DNA from: Ignavibacterium sp.
GTDB lineage: Bacteria; Bacteroidota; Ignavibacteria; Ignavibacteriales; Ignavibacteriaceae
DNA: 64,000 nt
Assembly: GCF_025998815.1 (NCBI RefSeq)
Contig: NZ_AP026678.1
Location: 372,001 to 436,000, forward strand
Direction of reading: 5' to 3'
A program made the position numbers and the translations under genes. The notes under the pieces were generated by a model, which worked only from the letters and a program-made list of their open reading frames with translations, had not been told where the DNA came from and ran no database searches. Below are positions 28,059-36,786 of the stretch, one piece after another. Positions within the stretch are counted from its first letter, which is position 1; each line of letters begins with the position of its first letter.

Positions 28059-30749
28059 TTATAATTGTTTTGCTAAAACTATAATTGTAACGGCACTGAC
28101 TATAACAGAAAGGACATCTTTAATTGTTCCTCCAACATCAAAAGTAGTTTCAGATGGAGGCTCAGGTGCTTTCTTAATAACATTTATAACTGAGCCATCA
28201 TAAACAGTTGGATTTGATGATAAGAAACCAAATCCAACTTTCTTCGTTTCACCATTTGCCTTAGTGTATAAAATGTAATTGGAGCTATCAGTTTCACCAC
28301 CAGCAAAATCGATGTAGTCTTTAACTGAAAGACCAGGCGTGTATTTATACAATCCAGGATTATTAACTTCACCGGTTACCAAAATGCTATTCGGTTTTTT
28401 GGGAATAGAAATAATATCTCCGTTCTTAAGAATTACATCAAGGTCTTCATCATAATCATTCCATAATTCTTCTGCATTTACAACCAGACGCTGATTGTCA
28501 CGATTAAACTGTGTCCCAAATAAAAAAGCTTCTTCGGTCGGTCCACCGGCTTTATTCAACAAATCATATAGTGTTTCAGATTTCTTTTCGAGTGCATAAA
28601 CACCAGGGAACATTACTTCGCCATCAATTCTGACAACTCTTTGATTTTCATATTCAGGATTCTTTCTGACTACAACAATATCTTTATGCTTTAAAACAAA
28701 TTTCTGATTATTTTTATTTTCTCTGTCAAACATCAGAGGCAATTCAACTTTGAAGGACTCGGATATTTTGTTTCCAGGATAACCGCTTTCACTAACTCTG
28801 TTAACATAGACTTCTGTACGTAATGCTTCTTCTGTAAATCCACCTGCCTGTAGTATCAAATCCATCGGCGTCATTCCGGTGCTTAAACTGTATTTACCAG
28901 GTGCTCTAACCTCACCTTCGATAGTTACAAATCTATCCAGAACTTTTTCTACATCGGCTTTGTAAACTAAAACTCTATCTCCTGGTTCAAGCTTCATATC
29001 AAAAGATCTATCCTTGAGCACATCTTCTAAATTAAAAGGGATAATTCTTGTTGTTACACCATCTGGGTTAAATCTTATGAGATCGGCTCTCTGTAAAAAT
29101 GCTCGTCCTCTAAAAAACGGGTCTTGTAATCCACCGGCTCTGAATACTAAATCATAAAGCGTTAAACTATCAGCATAGGGAAGGGTGATGGGATTTTTCA
29201 CATAACCAGAAATCGAGACATTTTTTTTATCAACTAAATCATAAATGGAATATATTTTAATATTATCTCTTGGTTGCAGTTCTAAATCTCTTTCAGTCGG
29301 ATTGGACATCAATTCATATAAATCAATCGAAATGAAAATTTTCGACTCATCTAAATTTGTTCTGATAATATCTGCCTTGCCATAATAAGTCTCTGGTAAA
29401 AGACCACCGGCTTTTTTGATAAGTTGTGTGAGAGTCTTGTTGGTTTTTATATCATACTTACCGGGGAAATAAACGGAACCTTCAATTGAAACGAAATTTA
29501 TTTCTTTGTCAATAATAGGGAAGACGGTTATTTCATCATCATTGTAAAGTTCATAATCAGATTCTTTACTTAATACTTTTGACAAATCAATATCCACATA
29601 CTCTATATCATAAGGATCATCAGTTCTCAGGTTAAATGGTCTTACTCTTTTAATCTGGATTCTTTTGATATATGCAGAAGATTTTAGCCCTCCACAATAC
29701 TCAATAAGCTTTTGTAAATTTTCTGAGTCTTTCAATTCATAAATAGCAGGACGAAAAACTTCTCCATTAATTGTAACAGATTTTTTCCTGGGTGGGATAA
29801 AAACCATATCATTGTTTTGTAAACGAACATCGTTTATCAATTGTCCTTTCAATAAATAATCGTAAAGGTCAACTGTAGTAATTACTTTATTGTTTCTGAT
29901 TACTTTGATCTCTCTCAAACTTCCAGAAACCAAAGGTCCGCCAACCGCATAAAGGGCATTAAATACTGTTGCAAAACTACTTATATTGTAACCACCTGGA
30001 TTTTTAACTTCACCTGTAACAAAAATTCTTATTGGTCTTAATTTGGTTAATGAAACATCAAGGAAAGTTGTTGGTGGATCTGATATCAATCCTTCATAAA
30101 ATTTAGATAGATAAATTGTCAACTTCTTTTGTAATGATTCGTAAGAAGTGCCGGAAACGAATACCTGACCAGCAGTAGGAATAAAAATATTTCCCTGTGC
30201 ATCTACTTCTAATTGATATTGAAACTCAGTAGCACCCCATACTGATAACCTTAAAATATCTCCGGGTCCTATTAAATAACCTGGGTCAATCGGACCAACT
30301 TCAGCCGGTTCAAAAGACGATGGAATGTTTTCAAATAAGTTGTAACCAAAATATCTGTTGTCACCGGATTCAGGACTTGGTTTAATTTGTGAAGTTGGTG
30401 ACAAGTCAGTATTGCTGTCTCCTGAATTCTCCTTTGAGGAAGAATCTCGAGTTGTGAGGTTTGTAGAAGAATTATCAATCGGCTTAACTTCAATTTTTTG
30501 TGGTTTTACTGAAACATCTTTCAAGTACTTTGCTACAAACTCATCGTAATTCATACCATAGTAATTTGCAATCTCTCTGGCTTGAGTTTCAGAAATATTT
30601 TCTTCAGCAAGAAGCTTCTTCAAATCACTTTCTGAATTCACTCCCTTACTCTTTAGAAATTGCTCAATCTGTTGCTGAGTTTGGGCAGTAACTAAAGCAG
30701 AGAAAACCAATATGATGATAAATGATAAAATCCTGGTTGTATTTCTCAT
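28059..30749 (-). CDS. Wza-like polysaccharide export protein with multiple SLBB domains
   Basis: ATG at 30749 (with GGGGAA upstream) gives 896 residues with a signal peptide (ILSFIIILVFSALVTAQ); a longer start is poorly supported. The polysaccharide export domain lies near residues 150-240 (GPGDILRLSVWGATEFQYQL, IFIPTAGQVFVSGTSYESLQ). A series of SLBB repeats follows, each starting with a VxGEVxxPGxY-like motif (VTGEVKNPGGYNI, INGEVFRPAIYEL, IEGSVYFPGKYDI, IEGEVRAPGKYSL, IDGEVMFPGVYAL, VTGEVNNPGLYKY). It ends in a hydrophobic helix. It is inferred to form the outer-membrane export channel with the Wzz protein. Confidence 0.92.
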   Translation of the reverse strand: MRNTTRILSFIIILVFSALVTAQTQQQIEQFLKSKGVNSESDLKKLLAEENISETQAREIANYYGMNYDEFVAKYLKDVSVKPQKIEVKPIDNSSTNLTTRDSSSKENSGDSNTDLSPTSQIKPSPESGDNRYFGYNLFENIPSSFEPAEVGPIDPGYLIGPGDILRLSVWGATEFQYQLEVDAQGNIFIPTAGQVFVSGTSYESLQKKLTIYLSKFYEGLISDPPTTFLDVSLTKLRPIRIFVTGEVKNPGGYNISSFATVFNALYAVGGPLVSGSLREIKVIRNNKVITTVDLYDYLLKGQLINDVRLQNNDMVFIPPRKKSVTINGEVFRPAIYELKDSENLQKLIEYCGGLKSSAYIKRIQIKRVRPFNLRTDDPYDIEYVDIDLSKVLSKESDYELYNDDEITVFPIIDKEINFVSIEGSVYFPGKYDIKTNKTLTQLIKKAGGLLPETYYGKADIIRTNLDESKIFISIDLYELMSNPTERDLELQPRDNIKIYSIYDLVDKKNVSISGYVKNPITLPYADSLTLYDLVFRAGGLQDPFFRGRAFLQRADLIRFNPDGVTTRIIPFNLEDVLKDRSFDMKLEPGDRVLVYKADVEKVLDRFVTIEGEVRAPGKYSLSTGMTPMDLILQAGGFTEEALRTEVYVNRVSESGYPGNKISESFKVELPLMFDRENKNNQKFVLKHKDIVVVRKNPEYENQRVVRIDGEVMFPGVYALEKKSETLYDLLNKAGGPTEEAFLFGTQFNRDNQRLVVNAEELWNDYDEDLDVILKNGDIISIPKKPNSILVTGEVNNPGLYKYTPGLSVKDYIDFAGGETDSSNYILYTKANGETKKVGFGFLSSNPTVYDGSVINVIKKAPEPPSETTFDVGGTIKDVLSVIVSAVTIIVLAKQL

Positions 30750-30792
30750 CTCGATTATTCCCCAAAAAATATTTTTAATTGAAATTTCATTA

Positions 30793-32136
30793 TTATGCAA
30801 AATAAAGATTTTCTGTTTTAATTCCGTTTTTCCTGAATGCATTTCGGGTATCAAGAATCAGTTTTGCATTCTCTGAAATGAATTTATAATCAAAGTTTGA
30901 ATGATCCGTACTTAGTAAAACCAAATCATACTTTGAAATGTTTTCTTTACTAAGTTCAACCGAATGCATATCGTAATTGTACTTTCTTGTTTTAAATAAC
31001 TTTGGTACATAAGGATCGTGATAATCAACTTCAGCACCTTTTTCGTGAAGTATCTCAATCAGTTTAAGAGAAGGGGACTCACGCATATCATCAATATCTT
31101 TTTTATATGATGCTCCAAGTATCAGCACCTTTGAGCCATTAAGAGATTTCTTATGCTTGTTCAGAACTTCTGCTGCTTTTTCAACCACATAGTAGGGCAT
31201 AAGAGTATTTATTTCTCCTGCAAGTTCAATGAACTTTGTATTGATATCATATTCTCTTGCTTTCCAGGTTAAATAAAATGGATCAATCGGAATGCAATGC
31301 CCACCTAATCCTGGTCCCGGATAAAATGCCTGGAATCCAAATGGTTTTGTGGATGCTGCTTCAATTACTTCCCAAACATCAATGTTCATTCTGTCAAAAA
31401 CCATTTTAAGCTCGTTTACCAAAGCAATGTTTATTGAACGATAAATATTCTCAAGCAGCTTTGTTGCTTCTGCAACTCTGGGAGAAGAAACGGGTACAGT
31501 TTTAACAATCACCTGATTGTAAAGTGCAAGTGCAATTTCAAGACAGGCGGGTGTTACTCCACCGACTACCTTTGGAATGGTTGCTGTTGAATATTTGGGA
31601 TTATTCGGATCTTCTCTTTCCGGTGAAAATGCGAGATAAAAATCTTTCCCGACTTCAAACTTTTTGTTACCGATTCCCTGGACAATTGGGGCATCTTCAA
31701 ATAATGGTTGTAAAATTTCTTCTGTAGTTCCCGGATAGGTTGATGATTCAAGAGAAACAAATTGACCTTTGCGTAAATATTTTGCGATTACTTTTCCTGA
31801 ATTTTCGATAAATGTCATATCTGGTTCTCTGTGTTCATTCAGTGGAGTTGGAACACAGATTATTATTGCATCAGTTTCTTTGAGTCTTGAGAAGTCAGAT
31901 GTTGCTTCAAACTTTTTTGAATCGACTGCTTGTTTTACTTTTTGGCTGCCAATGTGTTTGATATATGATTGTCCTGAATTAAGTATCGGAATCTTTTTTT
32001 CGTCAATATCAAAACCAATTGTCTTAAATCCTTTATGTGCAAATTCCAGCGCTAGCGGAAGTCCGACATAACCAAGTCCAACAATTCCTACGATTGCAGA
32101 TTTGTTATTAATTTTTTTCACAAGTTCTTTGTGCAT
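30793..32136 (-). CDS. UDP-N-acetylhexosamine 6-dehydrogenase (WbpA/WecC family)
   Basis: A 447-residue nucleotide-sugar dehydrogenase. The Rossmann motif GLGYVGLPLALEF is at residues 20-32; VSLESSTYPGTTEE and FSPEREDPNN lie in the middle; the catalytic cysteine is in GLGGHCIPIDPFYL; and the C-terminal domain has GASYKKDIDDMRESPS. The GGHCIPIDP form places it in the UDP-GlcNAc/ManNAc branch, not UDP-glucose. It would make a uronic acid of a HexNAc for the repeat unit. It is the most upstream gene of the export block. Confidence 0.9.
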   Translation of the reverse strand: MHKELVKKINNKSAIVGIVGLGYVGLPLALEFAHKGFKTIGFDIDEKKIPILNSGQSYIKHIGSQKVKQAVDSKKFEATSDFSRLKETDAIIICVPTPLNEHREPDMTFIENSGKVIAKYLRKGQFVSLESSTYPGTTEEILQPLFEDAPIVQGIGNKKFEVGKDFYLAFSPEREDPNNPKYSTATIPKVVGGVTPACLEIALALYNQVIVKTVPVSSPRVAEATKLLENIYRSINIALVNELKMVFDRMNIDVWEVIEAASTKPFGFQAFYPGPGLGGHCIPIDPFYLTWKAREYDINTKFIELAGEINTLMPYYVVEKAAEVLNKHKKSLNGSKVLILGASYKKDIDDMRESPSLKLIEILHEKGAEVDYHDPYVPKLFKTRKYNYDMHSVELSKENISKYDLVLLSTDHSNFDYKFISENAKLILDTRNAFRKNGIKTENLYFA

Positions 32137-32771
32137 ATAAATCCCAGATTAGTTAATATAAATAATAGTTTGATTTTTAGAGTTACAGTGCAGAAAAAAA
32201 ATTTTTCAATAGATAAATATATTCGATTTCAAATATGAATTTATAAAATTTTATTTAAATAATTTGTTTTCTGTTCCGTCACGAATATCTATAAAGCAAT
32301 TGTTAACATTTCGGAAATTATTTCATTTAAATAAAACCTCGGTTAACCTTAAAAGAATTTTAGTTTTGGTAAACATACCATCAGGTGGAATTTTGTCACA
32401 TATAATCAAGTATAACTTTTCAGGAGCAATATTATAATCCCAGAAGGCGTCTTTAATTTTTTTGTTTGATGATTCCTCATTTTTCATATCAGAAATATAG
32501 TAATATATGAGAAGTGTAAAAAGGATTTACTAATCAGCCACTTCTTCTAATCAAATTGATAAAGTTATTCAAATCCTCCTTCCATTTTACCAATTCCTCA
32601 TCCATTATACTTTCTACCTGATACCTTATACCTTATACCTAATACCTGATACCTTATATCTTTTGCCTTATACCTTTTGCCTATTACCTAATCCACTCTC
32701 CAAGTTTCACCATTCAAACAATATGGTTAAGTTTGAGTAAAAGAATTTTAAAAATTTTCAGGCGGTAATCT
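32137..32771. other. Divergent intergenic region with simple-sequence tract
   Basis: 635 bases without a gene. AT-rich near the WbpA-like start, where I could not find a convincing promoter. A tract built from TACCTTATACC and TACCTAATACC words spans about 32611-32695. A promoter for the aminotransferase lies at its right end. Confidence 0.65.
32705..32735 (+). promoter_or_regulatory. Possible Bacteroidota-type promoter of the aminotransferase
   Basis: TAAGTTTG at 32728-32735 matches TAnnTTTG. At the 20-base distance lies TTT (32705-32707) instead of TTG, so the match is partial. The gene starts 36 bases downstream. Confidence 0.5.
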
Positions 32772-34109
32772 ATGAACACAACAAAAGTCACATCCGGCAA
32801 AACCCCAATAAACTCACAGATTGTCACACAAAAAATAAAAGACAGCAAATTAGAAGATCTTGGCAACGCAACTATCAGAGAAATAAAAAGACTTGTAGAT
32901 GAAATAGAAAAAGCTACAGGTGAAAAATTCATAAGAATGGAAATGGGAATACCAGGTCTGCCACCTGCAAAAGTTGGTGTGCAGGCTGAAATTGATGCTC
33001 TTAAAAAGGGTGTTGCAGCTATCTATCCTGATATTTACGGAATTGCTCAACTTAAAACCGAAGCATCCCGATTTATAAAACTGTTTATGAATCTTGATGT
33101 TAGTCCTGAAGGTTGTATCCCAACAGCGGGCTCGATGATGGGAAGTTTCGCTTCATTTATGACTATCCATCGTTGCAATCCTGACAAAGATACTGTCCTT
33201 TTAATCAATCCCGGATTTCCGGTTCATATGCAACAATTAAAAGTACTCGGTATAAAATCAGAATCATTTGATGTGTATAACTTTCGGGGAGAAAAACTTC
33301 GGGATAAATTAAAATCATATCTTAGCAAAGGAAATGTTTCATGCTTACTCTATTCAAATCCCAATAATCCATCGTGGATTTGTTTCACTGAAAAGGAATT
33401 AAGTATCATCGGCGAACTCTGTAAGAAATATGATGTTATTCCAATCGAAGACCTTGCATACTTCGCAATGGATTTCAGGAAAGATTTTTCCAAGCCTGGT
33501 CAACCTCCGTTTCAACCATCTGTTGCGAACTATACGGATAATTTTATTCTCACTATTTCAAGCTCAAAGGCTTTTAGTTATGCCGGACAGAGAATAGGAA
33601 TACTCGCTATATCTGATAAACTTTTTAATCGTTCATATCCTAATTTGAAAAATTATTATGCAAAAGATTTATTCGGATATTCGATGATATTCGGGACACT
33701 CTATGCAATTAGTGCAGGAATAACTCACTCTGCACAGTATGCACTTGCGGAAATTCTCCGTGCTGCAAATGATGGTGAATTTAATTTTGTTGAAGAAGTA
33801 AAAGAATACGGCGAAAAAGCAAAAATTATGAAAGAGCTTTTTACACGATATGGTTTTAAAATCGTTTACGATAAAGATGAAGACGAACCAATTGCTGATG
33901 GTTTCTATTTTACAATTTCTTATCCCGGAATGAATGGGGGAGAATTGCTGAAGGAATTATTATACTATGGAATCAGTGCAATCACATTACAAATTACTGG
34001 TAGTGAAAGAACTGAAGGACTAAGAGCTTGTGTGTCATTAATTCAGCGAAATCAGTTTGCTGATCTTGAATACAGACTGAAAAGATTTAAAGAAGATCAT
34101 CCACTTTAA
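32772..34109 (+). CDS. Pyridoxal-phosphate aminotransferase, class I/II
   Basis: A 445-residue fold-type I aminotransferase. The segment SNPNNPSW and IEDLAYFAMD lie in the middle, and the Schiff-base lysine is in ISSSKAFSYAGQRIG. The N-terminal part has GIPGLPPAKVGVQAEIDAL and TAGSMMGSFASF. The long N-terminal extension and C-terminal RACVSLIQRNQFADLEYRL are characteristic of a subgroup of large class I/II enzymes common in Bacteroidota. It moves an amino group between an amino acid and a keto acid; the substrate is not known. It follows a candidate promoter and is transcribed alone. Confidence 0.85.
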   Translation: MNTTKVTSGKTPINSQIVTQKIKDSKLEDLGNATIREIKRLVDEIEKATGEKFIRMEMGIPGLPPAKVGVQAEIDALKKGVAAIYPDIYGIAQLKTEASRFIKLFMNLDVSPEGCIPTAGSMMGSFASFMTIHRCNPDKDTVLLINPGFPVHMQQLKVLGIKSESFDVYNFRGEKLRDKLKSYLSKGNVSCLLYSNPNNPSWICFTEKELSIIGELCKKYDVIPIEDLAYFAMDFRKDFSKPGQPPFQPSVANYTDNFILTISSSKAFSYAGQRIGILAISDKLFNRSYPNLKNYYAKDLFGYSMIFGTLYAISAGITHSAQYALAEILRAANDGEFNFVEEVKEYGEKAKIMKELFTRYGFKIVYDKDEDEPIADGFYFTISYPGMNGGELLKELLYYGISAITLQITGSERTEGLRACVSLIQRNQFADLEYRLKRFKEDHPL

Positions 34110-34118
34110 TCACATAAT

Positions 34119-34232
34119 GAACTTTGCGAAATCTTCGCGCACCTTGCGGTAAATAAAATAAACCGCAATGGACGCAAAGGAAAAACATTGCTCACCTTGC
34201 GGTAAAAAAATAAACCGCAACGGACGCAAAGG
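34119..34232. repeat. Two hairpin repeat units upstream of the GxxExxY gene
   Basis: Units at 34140-34180 and 34193-34232 each read CACCTTGCGGTAAA...AAACCGCAA followed by GGACGCAAAGG, giving a TTGCGGT/ACCGCAA hairpin. An AACTTTGCG word precedes the first unit. A similar unit lies after the gene. Confidence 0.85.
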
Positions 34233-34250
34233 AAAAAATAGTAAAAATCT

Positions 34251-34628
34251 ATGCACGAGAACGAAATTGCTAAAATAATATTTGAAGCAGGACTTAAAGT
34301 TCATAAAGCATTAGGACCAGGTTTGCTTGAAAGTGCATATGAAGAATGTATGTTTTATGAATTAAAAAAGCTTGCAATTAAAGTTGAAAAGCAAAAAGCA
34401 TTACCATTAATTTATGAAGAAGTCAAACTCGATGTTGGCTACAGAATTGATCTTTTAGTAGAGAACAAAGTAATAATAGAGATAAAATCAGTTGAAGCAT
34501 TAAACGATTTACACCTCGCACAGTTATTAACTTATTTAAAACTCAGTAATTGTAAGCTTGGCTTGCTAATTAATTTCAATACAGTGCTTTTCAAAAATGG
34601 TGTCAGGAGGGTAGTAAACGGATTATAA
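34251..34628 (+). CDS. GxxExxY protein, PD-(D/E)xK nuclease-like
   Basis: A 125-residue protein. GLLESAY at residues 24-30 gives the family its name (GxxExxY). The later YRIDLLVENKVIIEIKS has Asp67 and the pair Glu77-x-Lys79, the D...ExK arrangement of the PD-(D/E)xK superfamily. The C-terminus carries HLAQLLTYLKLSNCKLGLLINF. Molecular function is not established for the family. Here it is bracketed by repeats of one type (34119-34232 and 34639-34700), on the opposite strand to the decarboxylase operon downstream, suggesting a repeat-associated or mobile cassette. Confidence 0.85.
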   Translation: MHENEIAKIIFEAGLKVHKALGPGLLESAYEECMFYELKKLAIKVEKQKALPLIYEEVKLDVGYRIDLLVENKVIIEIKSVEALNDLHLAQLLTYLKLSNCKLGLLINFNTVLFKNGVRRVVNGL

Positions 34629-34638
34629 AGACATTGCG

Positions 34639-34700
34639 AACTTTGCGCAAACTTCGTTCACTTTGCGGTAAAAAAACTTTCACCGCAATGGACGCAAAGA
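34639..34700. repeat. Repeat unit downstream of the GxxExxY gene
   Basis: AACTTTGCG, then CACTTTGCGGTAAA...CACCGCAATGGACGCAAAG, same orientation as 34119-34180, so the gene is flanked by imperfect direct repeats of about 62 bases. Confidence 0.85.
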
Positions 34701-34729
34701 AATCCCTTAAGATTTTATCAAACTAATTT

Positions 34730-35896
34730 TTATCCCATAAAGAAACTAAGAAGAATACCAGCCGCAACAGCACTACCAATTACTCCCGCTACATTCGGAG
34801 CCATTGCGTGCATTAGCAGGTGATTTGTCGGATCGTACTGTAAACCAATTACTTGTGAAACTCTTGCGCTGTCGGGCACTGCTGACACTCCGGCATTTCC
34901 TATTAAGGGATTAATCTTACTTCCTTCGGGTAGAAACAAGATTCATCACTTTTACGAAGATTACTCCACCTGCAGTGGCTATGACAAAGGAAGCGGCGCC
35001 TAAGTGCAAATATTCCGATTGATTTTGGTGTCAGAAATGTTGTTGCCTGAGTTGATGCCCCAACTGTTAACCCAATAAGAATTCGTTACAATATCAATCA
35101 GTGGACCTTTTGCAGTATCTGCTAATCTTTTTGTAACTCCACTTTCTTTAAGAAGATTACCAAAGAATAACATACCAAGTAAGGGCAAAGCACTTGGAGT
35201 AATGAAAGTTGTTAAAAGTAAACCAACGATTGGGAATAATATTTTCTCAGTCTTCGAGACTGAGCGGGGTGGTTTCATTCTTATGCGTCGTTCTTTATCA
35301 TTTGTCAGAAGTTTCATAATTGGCGGTTGAATAACCGGAACCAGTGCCATATATGAATATGCTGAGATTGCTATTGCTCCAAGCAATTCAGGTGCAAGTT
35401 TGGATGCAAGGAAAATTGCTGTTGGTCCATCAGCTCCACCAATTATTCCAATAGCTGCAGCTTGCTCAGGAATAAAACCAATCCATAAAGCAATCATATA
35501 AGCACCAAAAATTCCCACCTGCGCTGCTGCACCAAGTAACATCAATTTAGGATTAGAAAGTAATGTAGAAAAATCGGTCATCGCACCAATGCCAAGAAAG
35601 ATTAGTGGAGGATAAATTCCTTTTATTACACCAAAGTATAAATAATTTAGTACACTTCCTGGCTCGTATATTCCGATCTGCAACTTTGCTGATTCGAGAA
35701 ATGGAATGTTTCCTACCAATATTCCAAATCCTATTGGAACCAAAAGAAGTGGTTCATATTCTTTCGTGATTGCAAGGTAAATAAATACTAAACCGACTGC
35801 TATCATAACTATATGACCAACAGTCATATTTGCGAAAGCAGTGTATTGAAAGAATTGTTCGATTCCGTGTGATATGAACTCGAAAAACTGTCCCAT
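34730..35896 (-). pseudogene. Na+-pumping decarboxylase beta subunit (frameshifted)
   Basis: Reads as one protein of 387 residues of the OadB/MmdB family if one extra base is dropped near 35082, 35001 and 34937. Then IDIVTILIGLTVGASTQATT, FALGAASFVIATAGGV and [14 protein letters not shown] join without gaps. It has multiple hydrophobic helices, with GIIGGADGPTAIFLASKL (a Na+-binding Asp in family members) and [16 protein letters not shown]. The subunit decarboxylates carboxybiotin and pumps Na+ out. Three same-direction shifts within 146 bases restore the frame. It lies at the end of the operon, three bases after the biotin carrier gene. Real decay versus consensus error is open. Confidence 0.88.
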
Positions 35897-35898
35897 AG

Positions 35899-36342
35899 CT
35901 AAGCTCCGATTTCAATTAAAACATCACCTTCAAGTACGCTATCACCTTTCTTAACTTTAACGGATTTAATCACGCCTTCTTTATCAGCATTTATATTGTT
36001 CTCCATCTTCATTGCTTCAAGCAAGATCAATTTTTGACCAACTTTTACTGAATCACCTTCCTTAACGAATACATCAAGTATTACCCCGGGTAAAGGTGAC
36101 TTAATATGCCCGGTTCCCTTTGGCGCAGAGGGAGCACTTGTTTTAGGTTGCGAAGGAGTTGTTTCAGTTGAAGGTACAGCGACAGTCCTAACAAGTTTTG
36201 GGGTTTTACTTGCAGTGATTTTTTTATCAACTTCTACTTTATAAACCGTTCCGTTTACTTCGACCTCTGCAATATTCTCTTCGACATTAAGAATATTGAC
36301 ATCATATTTGTTGCCTTGAATTGTGAACTTAAAACTTTTCAT
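35899..36342 (-). CDS. Biotin carrier protein of Na+-pumping decarboxylase
   Basis: A 147-residue protein with a C-terminal biotinyl domain. The biotinylated lysine is Lys112 in EAMKMEN, with IKSPLPGVILDVFVKEGD before it. A Pro/Ser/Thr/Lys-rich linker spans about residues 45-78, as in the carrier subunits of methylmalonyl-CoA and oxaloacetate decarboxylases. It carries CO2 from the carboxyltransferase to the membrane subunit. Neighbours on both sides are partner subunits. Confidence 0.93.
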   Translation of the reverse strand: MKSFKFTIQGNKYDVNILNVEENIAEVEVNGTVYKVEVDKKITASKTPKLVRTVAVPSTETTPSQPKTSAPSAPKGTGHIKSPLPGVILDVFVKEGDSVKVGQKLILLEAMKMENNINADKEGVIKSVKVKKGDSVLEGDVLIEIGA

Positions 36343-36354
36343 TTCTTAATCCTT

Positions 36355-36771
36355 CTATCTTGGATATTGTCTTAAACTGTAAATTTTTGAACTCCATGGA
36401 GAATAAGCTCTTGATACCCGGTTTATAGTTAAAACTGTATTTTCCTGATCATGCAACTCATTATAATAAAGAAAAAGTGCTGCAGCTATTGCGGCATTAA
36501 CTTCACCACTTATTTCAAATGAATGTTCTTTATCTATTGTATGTCCTTCTTTTCTCATTAATCTTTTTAGATTACTTGTAAGAAGTTTTGTTAGATTATA
36601 GAAAACAATATAAAGCAATAACAAAGCGATGAATACAATCACATATCCTATCACAGTCATTCCTATTCCATAAGGATCAATTTTCATAAACAGCTCTGAA
36701 TTTCGATGCACCTTAACAATAGAGGTATCTGTTACAGTTTGAGTTAATTGTAATATTTCTGTCAGTAACAT
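36355..36771 (-). CDS. OadG/MmdD-like small membrane subunit
   Basis: A 138-residue protein with one hydrophobic helix near residues 41-59 (GYVIVFIALLLLYIVFY). The C-terminal part contains VNAAIAAALFLYYNELHDQE and ends YSPWSSKIYSLRQYPR, typical of OadG-like gamma/delta subunits that assemble the decarboxylase. ATG at 36771 is preceded by GGAGAGA. It sits between the carboxyltransferase and biotin carrier genes. Confidence 0.85.
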   Translation of the reverse strand: MLLTEILQLTQTVTDTSIVKVHRNSELFMKIDPYGIGMTVIGYVIVFIALLLLYIVFYNLTKLLTSNLKRLMRKEGHTIDKEHSFEISGEVNAAIAAALFLYYNELHDQENTVLTINRVSRAYSPWSSKIYSLRQYPR

Positions 36772-36786
36772 TCTTCTCTCTCCTTA

